From: Legionella sp. W10-070 | GTDB lineage: Bacteria > Pseudomonadota > Gammaproteobacteria > Legionellales > Legionellaceae | Direction of reading: 5' to 3' | DNA: 42,387 nucleotides | Assembly: GCF_900640175.1 (NCBI RefSeq) | Contig: NZ_CAAAJC010000024.1 | Span: forward strand, 1-42,387 | Shown: one piece after another, positions 36,594 to 42,387 of the stretch | How the letters are laid out: every line of letters begins with the position of its first letter | Position numbering within the stretch: the first letter of the stretch is position 1 | The notes under the pieces: generated by a model | Seen by the model: the letters and a program-made list of their open reading frames with translations, nothing else | Database searches by the model: none | Told to the model about the DNA's origin: nothing | Position numbers and translations under genes: made by a program

Positions 36594-37565
36594 ATGAGTA
36601 AAAGGCGAATTAACCAACAACAATCTGCACGAATACAAAAAAAGCAGGCTGACTATCGTCATCAATCAAAAACCGGCGATCAGTCTTCTATTTCCGGGCT
36701 GGTCCTTACCCGCTTTAGCCGTCATGCAGAAATCGAAGATGATAGCGGCAATCGCATACATTGCTCTATTCGTCCTAACATTGACTCGTTAGTAGCTGGT
36801 GATCGTGTCATCTGGCAAACAACCGGTTTGGGTCAAGGTGTGGTTGTCAGCCGTTTCCCAAGAGAATCCATGCTTGGCCGTCCTGATAAAAGAGGGGAAA
36901 TCAAACCGGTTGCCGCCAACATAACCCAGATTATTACCGTTGCTGCTGCCAGACCAGAACTATCCTGGCCGTTGTTAGATAGTTATCTGGTGATGGCTGA
37001 ACATTTAGGGATTAAGGTTTGCATTGTTCTCAACAAGATAGATCTTCCCTCAACAAACCCACTAAAACAAGAGCTCATTGAGGGTTATCAATCACTGGGA
37101 TATCCCATTTTATTTACCAGTAAAGAAGATAAACAAAGTTATACCCAGCTTAAGAAAGCACTTAACCATCATATCAGCGTTTTTGTTGGGCAATCAGGCG
37201 TAGGGAAATCATCACTGATTTCTGAAATATTACCTCATGAGCAAGGAATTCAAACTGCGGAAGTTTCTGCAGGCTCAGATCTGGGATGTCATACTACAAG
37301 CAATTCACGTCTTTATCATCTTCCTGATGGGGGGGCACTGATTGATTCACCTGGGGTACGCGAATTAGGCTTATGGCACATGCCTCTTGCAGAAATTGCA
37401 CTGGGCTACCGAGAATTCCGTCCCCTTCTATCAGGATGCAAATTTCGCAATTGCAACCACAAAGATACTCCTGGTTGTGCGATTATTGCCGCCTTGCAGG
37501 CAGGCCGGTTAGCTCCCAAACGCTATGATAATTTTGTTAAAATCTCCGCTCAGTTCACAAAATAA
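36594..37565 (+). CDS. rsgA: Ribosome small-subunit-dependent GTPase A
   Basis: A 323-residue circularly permuted GTPase that helps the final maturation of the 30S subunit. It has the N-terminal OB-fold (about 30-100), then the permuted G motifs: VLNKIDLP (G4), FTSKED (G5), FVGQSGVGKSSLISE (G1), the switch TTSNSRLYHLPDGG, and IDSPGVRELGL (G3). The C-terminal zinc site is CKFRNCNHKDTPGC. The 118-base gap to divergent cca contains no clear promoter. RsgA and Orn are neighbours in E. coli too. Confidence 0.95.
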   Translation: MSKRRINQQQSARIQKKQADYRHQSKTGDQSSISGLVLTRFSRHAEIEDDSGNRIHCSIRPNIDSLVAGDRVIWQTTGLGQGVVVSRFPRESMLGRPDKRGEIKPVAANITQIITVAAARPELSWPLLDSYLVMAEHLGIKVCIVLNKIDLPSTNPLKQELIEGYQSLGYPILFTSKEDKQSYTQLKKALNHHISVFVGQSGVGKSSLISEILPHEQGIQTAEVSAGSDLGCHTTSNSRLYHLPDGGALIDSPGVRELGLWHMPLAEIALGYREFRPLLSGCKFRNCNHKDTPGCAIIAALQAGRLAPKRYDNFVKISAQFTK

Positions 37566-37585
37566 TTTTAACGTTTGTAGTCAAC

Positions 37586-37757
37586 TAGTACCGTTTCCAT
37601 TTAGTTTTGACAGGTTGTCTTGTGCAAATTGTTCTGTTTCTTGTCATCCCCGCGAAGGCAGAGAAGGCAGAGATCCATGCAGGATATAGCACGGAGCGCC
37701 TTAAAAATGGATTCCCGCCGACAAACAACCTGTCAAAACTAAATGGAAACGGTACTA
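37586..37757. repeat. 172-base MITE with perfect 33-base terminal inverted repeats
   Basis: The sequence starting TAGTACCGTTTCCATTTAGT at 37586 and running to 37618 is repeated exactly in reverse complement at 37725-37757. The 106-base interior holds GTCATCCCCGCGAAGGCA at about 37642-37659 and an inverted match (GATTCCCGCC) near 37710-37719, the same kind of sequence as the core of the 32831-33009 element. There is no transposase or credible ORF. It lies between convergent rsgA and the GTPase gene. Perfect arms suggest recent movement or strong constraint. Confidence 0.85.
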
Positions 37758-37800
37758 ACCGCAGTTGCAGCCGTGAAAAAATTGATTCACAGAGCCTAAG

Positions 37801-38760
37801 TTACTGACAGGACTTATCCGCTGACTGGGATACATTTATCCGCTTATTGAGTGCCTTGATACTTATTATATTCACCCCAGACTGCTGTTGGATAAAAAGA
37901 ATCCTTCTTGCCAGACTCCCTTTGGGATCAACCCTTTCACTCTTTTCTATTAACGCTTGTTCTAATTCCTTAAGAAGCAAAACCACGCTCATATAGCCTG
38001 GACTGAATTTTGTCTGGGTGTTGCAAATTTTAAAGAGTTCCCTGACAGCTTCAGTATGGTGGCGGTTACAATGGGTAAATAGTAGTTTTATTGAGGAGAA
38101 GAATTTTGAATCACCTTTACAATAATCTTTTAGAATCTCAAGAGCCGAGTAATAGTCCTTCAATGAATCAGAGAGCAAATATCTTTCAGGAGATCGGCCC
38201 TGCTCCCATATTTTCTTATAGCTTGCCGGGAAAATTGGCAATATATCATGAGCATCGTCCCATCGCCCCTTGCTTACTCCAGATTCGATATTTTGAAACA
38301 GTAAACTGCGAAGCATACAATTCAACGAATCCAGTCCTAAAGCTGTACTGGCTGCAGTAACCACCCTGCCATCTACATTAATTTGTATTTTTTTAAGCTT
38401 ATCCTCCGCAGTATTTAAACAAGTATCCGCCTTGGTTCCCACTAAAATAATGAAACCATCCGGGTTTAAATAGTGACACCTGCTAATGTGAGCTTTAATA
38501 GCCTCTTCATCTATGTCCCCTGATAGGTCCACGCAATATAGCAGAAGATTACTGCCATAAATATATAAATCCAATAAGCGTTCATACTGCAGTTCAGGGC
38601 TGCAATCCCATAATTGCATTTTAAAGCCTAAAAGCTCTAAAGATGAGAACCTGGCTCCTATAGTGGGATAATAATTGAGTTCAAAAGGTTTTTTAAGCAT
38701 CGCACTGCAAAGTGCAGTTTTTCCAGACATCCTGGCACCAAGAAAAACAATTTTAAACAT
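37801..38760 (-). CDS. Ras/Rab-like small GTPase with helical C-terminal domain, suspected effector
   Basis: A 319-residue protein from the ATG at 38760. Residues 1-160 form a Ras-superfamily G domain: P-loop GARMSGKT at 8-15, switch I threonine in YPTIGA (T33), and G4 as GTKAD at 108-112 (TKxD, as in Rho proteins). The DTAGQ motif is changed: WDCSPE at 51-56 replaces the invariant glycine by P55 and the catalytic glutamine by E56. The G5 SAK motif is also altered (TAAST). So nucleotide hydrolysis is probably weak or absent. Residues 161-319 are helical with no known domain. Eukaryotic-like Rab GTPases are known in Legionella effector sets, so secretion by Dot/Icm is inferred. Confidence 0.75.
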   Translation of the reverse strand: MFKIVFLGARMSGKTALCSAMLKKPFELNYYPTIGARFSSLELLGFKMQLWDCSPELQYERLLDLYIYGSNLLLYCVDLSGDIDEEAIKAHISRCHYLNPDGFIILVGTKADTCLNTAEDKLKKIQINVDGRVVTAASTALGLDSLNCMLRSLLFQNIESGVSKGRWDDAHDILPIFPASYKKIWEQGRSPERYLLSDSLKDYYSALEILKDYCKGDSKFFSSIKLLFTHCNRHHTEAVRELFKICNTQTKFSPGYMSVVLLLKELEQALIEKSERVDPKGSLARRILFIQQQSGVNIISIKALNKRINVSQSADKSCQ

Positions 38761-38851
38761 AAGCAATATCCGAAACTTAAAATTTAATCATTTTCACAGC
38801 GACTATTCTTTTAAAAGTCGTTTTCTTCCATGACGCCTCTCAACCCGCACC

Positions 38852-41758
38852 TTAGTTTAAACTGTGTACTGAGGTAACCTCAGATTTTAAATTTCCCTCG
38901 CCTGGCTTTTCAATTGCTTGCAGATATTCTCCAATTATTGTTGCCTGCGCTGGCTTAGCTATCTTTGAAGAAGCGATTTTCATTTGTTCAACAACACCGG
39001 CAATATTAACCTGGGTATAACACTCCTTGAAGAATCCAGTCAACTCATTAAAAATTTTGTTATATTCAAGCTCGTATTGCCCAGGTGCCACTCCAAATAT
39101 TCCCTGCTTGTGACTGGCTTCATGAATAATCTTTGTCGTCAACCGATATACTAAAAACTCCACACCACTTTGTATGAAGGCTTCATCGCTTACACCCCCT
39201 GGTGTTTGCCTTAAAATTCCAAGAATTTCTTCACACTTTTCGGGCAAACTATTTAACATTTTGTTGAATTCAATATTGATACGTACCCATTTTCTATAAT
39301 CATTATCGGGTTGCAGAAGCGTCTGCATTAACTGCTCAAGAAATTTTACTACCGATTCATTACTATTACCTTTTACCCACGCAACAAGAACAGTCAACAA
39401 CATTTTAGGTTCAAAGCAAACCTTTTTCTCCGCTTTAAACATGGAGCCATCTTCAATACTTTTTAACCAGCTTAAAGTATCTTCATAGCGCGTATATTTT
39501 GTAATGAGATTAGGATTAGCCAGTGCCTTTTTAACAATATTCTGGACAGTATAGGTGCAAATATGACGAACCAGACTGAAATCACCCGAATTGATAATTG
39601 GCTGTAGCACATTAAATAACTCTTGTCCGGTATTAGTCAGCGTATTACGATAATCCTCATGTTTTGATGGTTTTCCTGTGTGCCATACGTATCTAAAAGG
39701 GTGGGTCATGATAGAAACAAAGGTTGTCAACACTCGCAGGGTAGCCTCTTGCTGATCAATATGATCATAATCACGTAACGTATTTTTAGCAGAAAAACGT
39801 TGCATTTCCTTTATTGCAACCACAGAATTTTTATGTAGCCCCTCTACTAATTTTACATACTCCAGATCCGGGTCATAATCTATAATCAGCTTAAGCCAAA
39901 ATTGACCTGCCACAGCAATGCACTCACGGTCATCAACTGTCTTGGAAGTCTTTTGTATATTGTCCATCAACGTGGAAAATTGAATTTTTTTTGTCCGCCA
40001 AAGGATTGGATGTGCATGTAACCGGCACAATTCATCAGCAGGCATGCTGTCCATATAAAGCAAAAATTTTTCATAAGCCTTATCAGCGATAGACTCTTGA
40101 TCTGCACTAATTTTGTGTCCCCAGAATAAGGCGCTTGGATTAAGAGTACCATTGACTAAATCACCTAACGCTTTAATTGTCTCCAGACTAATGGCAAGCA
40201 CCGTCTCTTCTGTCAGTACTTTGGTTGAGTAATAGTCATAAAATTCAGAATTGGCGAAAGATAAGCGCTTTAATTCCTTTGCAGTCAACATCTTGGGGGG
40301 ATTAGCAGTACAATTATAGAACGTTCCACTGGCCTTATGATGGCCAACACAATTAGGCAAATAAATTAGTGACTTGCCATCTTCAGCAAGAACATAATGT
40401 GATAGAGGGTAGGCTGTTAGATTTTCTTGCGTCACTGGATCAATATCATGCTCCAGTGTTGGGATCAGCAACTTATAATAATTAGCATCAACGTAGCCTG
40501 CTCCCGCCAGATATTGTGCCAACCGAATCCAGGCAAAATTTTGCCCTTCCTGATTACGCATATAATCATCAGGATGATCCATGATGTATAGCCAACGTAA
40601 AGAGTACAGTTCCCGCAGCTGTTTAATAATTTCAGAAGTATTGGCACCCTTATCAAGGTCTTCGAGCAGTTTTTTTAATTTTGGTTTTAATTCTTCAATC
40701 CCCGGATCCAGCTTGGAAACTCTATCTTTAAGATGTAGGAGATTAAAATAACTACCTGCTTGAAATTTTTTATAAACTGAAGCCAAACTATCACTTTGAC
40801 TAATAAGAGAAGGGTCAAAACGACACAGCCATTTGGCTACGTTGGCAAATTTCTCATTTAAGCCTCTTGACCCCTGCAAGCAATCGATCAAGATTTCAAC
40901 CAAGTAATAGCCTTCGGTTTCACTGGCATAGATAGGTATACCATAAAAATAATTGATATTATCTAAAGAACAAAGACGCAATTCTTCGTTCAGGTTATTT
41001 AAACATGCTTTAACAGAGCTTGCTTTTGAATCCCCTCCAGATTGAAAAAAAGCTTCTACCAGCGTTAGCAATATTGGCAATAAATGCCTGGGGCACTCAC
41101 CTCTATTATTCCAGGTTGGCACTATTTCTCTAAGAAGGTAGTCCCAAAAACTGGCATAAACTTCTTTTCCGCTTCGTTTTACAAACTCTTCACTAGCCTT
41201 GGCCCGTATTCGGAATAGCTCCTTTAACGTTAACGCGCGGGGCTTTAGTCTTTCGGAGATATCATAAATACAAAAATTAACTGAAGGTTTTTCCTTTGTA
41301 TACTCAAAGAGACCTTCGATTGTACGCCAGTTACCATCCTCATCCAGATAAATATAACGCAGCTCTTGCTGTTCGGTTAGACGAGTAAATCTATCTGGAT
41401 CAGTAAGATTAGTAATTGTAGGGATTAATACACAAAGATAAGGCTTCCCAAGCTCCGCTGCCAAATCCTTCGCCAGCCGAACCCAGTGAATATTGTTAGC
41501 CCGGAGGTTAAAGGTATAATCTGCAGGCTTATCAGCTATTTCCTGCCATCGAGTAGCAAAGCATTCCTGAATCCAGTTTAATTGCTCTTCATTTAAACTG
41601 TCGTTGACATTAACCCTAATATTGTTATGTCCCAGCCTATCAGCAGGTAGGGGATATTTTTCCTGAAAACGGGAAAGTAGCTTTTGATCTATCTCCTCTA
41701 ACTCATCCTCAATACTGACCAATGCGTTGATAAATTCATGAACTCGATGGACTAGCAT
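38852..41758 (-). CDS. Large unknown protein with internal duplication, suspected effector
   Basis: A 968-residue protein in one open frame, with no signal peptide or membrane helices. I do not recognise a family. Two segments, at about residues 60-185 and 378-500, clearly repeat each other: ATRWQEIADKPADY matches SLRWLYIMDHPDDY, NNIHWVRLAKDLA matches QNFAWIRLAQYLA, LIPT recurs, and each copy ends in an LTLKEL/LTAKEL motif. The spacing DP...P...DG...NP...LT..EL within copy 2 faintly recalls a U-box, but no reliable call is possible. The rest is helical; the C-terminus is Glu-rich then Ser/Val (EKPGEGNLKSEV), as in many Dot/Icm substrates. It is next to, and on the same strand as, the GTPase gene. 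Effector status is inferred. Confidence 0.7.
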   Translation of the reverse strand: MLVHRVHEFINALVSIEDELEEIDQKLLSRFQEKYPLPADRLGHNNIRVNVNDSLNEEQLNWIQECFATRWQEIADKPADYTFNLRANNIHWVRLAKDLAAELGKPYLCVLIPTITNLTDPDRFTRLTEQQELRYIYLDEDGNWRTIEGLFEYTKEKPSVNFCIYDISERLKPRALTLKELFRIRAKASEEFVKRSGKEVYASFWDYLLREIVPTWNNRGECPRHLLPILLTLVEAFFQSGGDSKASSVKACLNNLNEELRLCSLDNINYFYGIPIYASETEGYYLVEILIDCLQGSRGLNEKFANVAKWLCRFDPSLISQSDSLASVYKKFQAGSYFNLLHLKDRVSKLDPGIEELKPKLKKLLEDLDKGANTSEIIKQLRELYSLRWLYIMDHPDDYMRNQEGQNFAWIRLAQYLAGAGYVDANYYKLLIPTLEHDIDPVTQENLTAYPLSHYVLAEDGKSLIYLPNCVGHHKASGTFYNCTANPPKMLTAKELKRLSFANSEFYDYYSTKVLTEETVLAISLETIKALGDLVNGTLNPSALFWGHKISADQESIADKAYEKFLLYMDSMPADELCRLHAHPILWRTKKIQFSTLMDNIQKTSKTVDDRECIAVAGQFWLKLIIDYDPDLEYVKLVEGLHKNSVVAIKEMQRFSAKNTLRDYDHIDQQEATLRVLTTFVSIMTHPFRYVWHTGKPSKHEDYRNTLTNTGQELFNVLQPIINSGDFSLVRHICTYTVQNIVKKALANPNLITKYTRYEDTLSWLKSIEDGSMFKAEKKVCFEPKMLLTVLVAWVKGNSNESVVKFLEQLMQTLLQPDNDYRKWVRINIEFNKMLNSLPEKCEEILGILRQTPGGVSDEAFIQSGVEFLVYRLTTKIIHEASHKQGIFGVAPGQYELEYNKIFNELTGFFKECYTQVNIAGVVEQMKIASSKIAKPAQATIIGEYLQAIEKPGEGNLKSEVTSVHSLN

Positions 41759-41904
41759 ACTACTCTATATCCTTATAAATGGTGATCAATTCTACTGTAT
41801 TTATTTTTAACTTACGAGACTTATAAAGAGAACATGCTGATATTCTAGTCGCTTTGATCTCTAAATTGTTCGACAGGGGAAGGATAGCAATAATCACTGT
41901 AATT

Positions 41905-41923
41905 GAGAATCATTATTATTCTC
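41905..41923. promoter_or_regulatory. Fur-box-like palindrome
   Basis: GAGAATCATTATTATTCTC is a 19-base interrupted palindrome matching the Fur consensus GATAATGATAATCATTATC at 14 of 19 positions. It lies about 150 bases upstream of the 968-residue gene, in the 365-base gap before the rRNA terminator. No gene with a credible start lies on the plus strand. Apart from this palindrome I see nothing else in the gap. Confidence 0.45.
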
Positions 41924-42123
41924 TGCACGGTACGATATGCTGTTCAGGAGTCTTGATGGATCCCATACATAGTGAGTAATATACAAGCAGATTTCAAGCT
42001 ATAAGTCTTGATGAAAAGTTTAATGTCTGAGCCCCGGGTTTCACTCAGCTACTTGCTTATAGTAATGATTTATGATGTTGGTTTAACTTCAAATTATAAA
42101 TTTTTGACACGAAAAACAGATAT

Positions 42124-42147
42124 AAAAAAAGCGGCTATAAGCCGCTT
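42124..42147 (-). terminator. Intrinsic terminator of the rRNA operon
   Basis: Read on the minus strand, AAGCGGC-TTATA-GCCGCTT is a perfect seven-base stem followed by a run of Ts (seven, overlapping the last two bases of the stem), twelve bases after the end of 5S rRNA. This is a strong Rho-independent terminator. Confidence 0.92.
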
Positions 42148-42159
42148 AAGAAAAAAAGC

Positions 42160-42274
42160 CCTGGCGATGACCTACTTTCACATGGGGAGACCCCACACTA
42201 TCATCGGCGCGGGTCTGTTTCACTTCTGAGTTCGAGATGGATTCAGGTGGTTCCAGACCGCTATGGTCGCCAGG
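42160..42274 (-). rRNA. rrf: 5S ribosomal RNA
   Basis: The minus strand reads CCTGGCGACCATAGCGGTCT at its 5' end, then the conserved CCACCTGAATCCATCTCGAA and GTGGGGTCTCCCC, and ends GTAGGTCATCGCCAGGG. The 5' and 3' ends pair (CCTGGCGA with TCGCCAGG) as helix I. Length is about 115 bases; ends are accurate to a few bases. It is the last gene of an rRNA operon whose 23S gene lies beyond the right edge. Confidence 0.95.
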
Positions 42275-42387
42275 AAAAACGGTATCCCTCAGGAAGCGGC
42301 TTGTCTTATTAGCAAGCCAACCCCTTCAGGCTGGTAAAGAAGTAATCGGTAACAGGAACAATTTTTGAAAGAAGTTCTTTCACTTCC
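42275..42387 (-). other. 23S-5S internal transcribed spacer (partial)
   Basis: This 113-base stretch lies upstream of 5S in the transcript. It contains no tRNA and no recognisable 23S 3' end. GGCTTG and CAAGCC (minus strand, about 42297-42317) can pair, possibly as part of a processing stem. Confidence 0.65.

Noticed and set aside
37607-37807. 66-codon open frame
   Set aside because: It lies inside the MITE and spans one of its arms; it is a by-product of the repeat.
42008-42229. 73-codon open frame near the right end
   Set aside because: It overlaps the rRNA terminator and half of the 5S rRNA gene, and the translation is low-complexity Lys/Arg.
1-42387. CRISPR arrays, tRNA genes or intact transposases
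   Set aside because: No regularly spaced direct repeats, no cloverleaf with a GTTCGA-type T arm, and no transposase motif were seen.

Overview
The window is chromosomal DNA from a Legionella species. The clearest markers are a complete Legionella quorum-sensing set (lqsA, lqsR, lqsS), a copper-efflux cluster of the HelCBA type, several eukaryotic-like genes of the kind that encode Dot/Icm effectors, and a truncated exported protein of a Legionella-typical family at the left edge. Base composition is moderately AT-rich (low forties % G+C by eye), and the suspected effector genes are more AT-rich than the housekeeping genes. The cluster lacks the hdeD gene that lies between lqsR and lqsS in L. 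pneumophila, so this is probably a non-pneumophila species.

Layout from left to right. 1-1076: partial exported protein and epmC (minus). 1261-4402: aroQ-accB-accC-prmA (plus; fatty-acid precursor and shikimate genes). 4537-5562: a RasGEF-like suspected effector. 5709-14229: copper module copA-helC-helB-helA plus a histidine-rich exported protein, all translationally coupled or adjoining. 14424-15966: mdh and nudE (minus). 16037-18145: hemW and plsY (plus). 18310-23156: tgt-ppiB and a 1028-residue protein ending in a poly(A) polymerase/CCA-type nucleotidyltransferase domain (minus). 23310-24223: dsbB and a cytochrome c5-like protein. 24608-28649: lqsA convergent with lqsR and lqsS, separated by a RelE-type toxin remnant and an inverted-repeat element. 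28788-32827: hemC-hemD-hemX-hemY. 33091-36475: overlapping cca-orn-queH-CDF transporter operon (minus). 36594-37565: rsgA. 37801-41758: two adjacent suspected effectors, a Ras/Rab-like GTPase with altered switch II and a 968-residue protein with an internal duplication. 42124-42387: end of an rRNA operon (5S rRNA, its terminator, and 23S-5S spacer) on the minus strand.

The housekeeping blocks are conserved operons. The accessory signal lies in four suspected effectors inserted singly or in pairs between them, in several palindromic MITE-like repeats in the intergenic gaps, and in the scar between lqsA and lqsR. The regulatory sites called here (promoters, Fnr-like and Fur-like boxes, a GGA-rich lqsR leader) come from pattern matching by eye and are tentative. 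No tRNA, CRISPR array or intact insertion sequence was seen.
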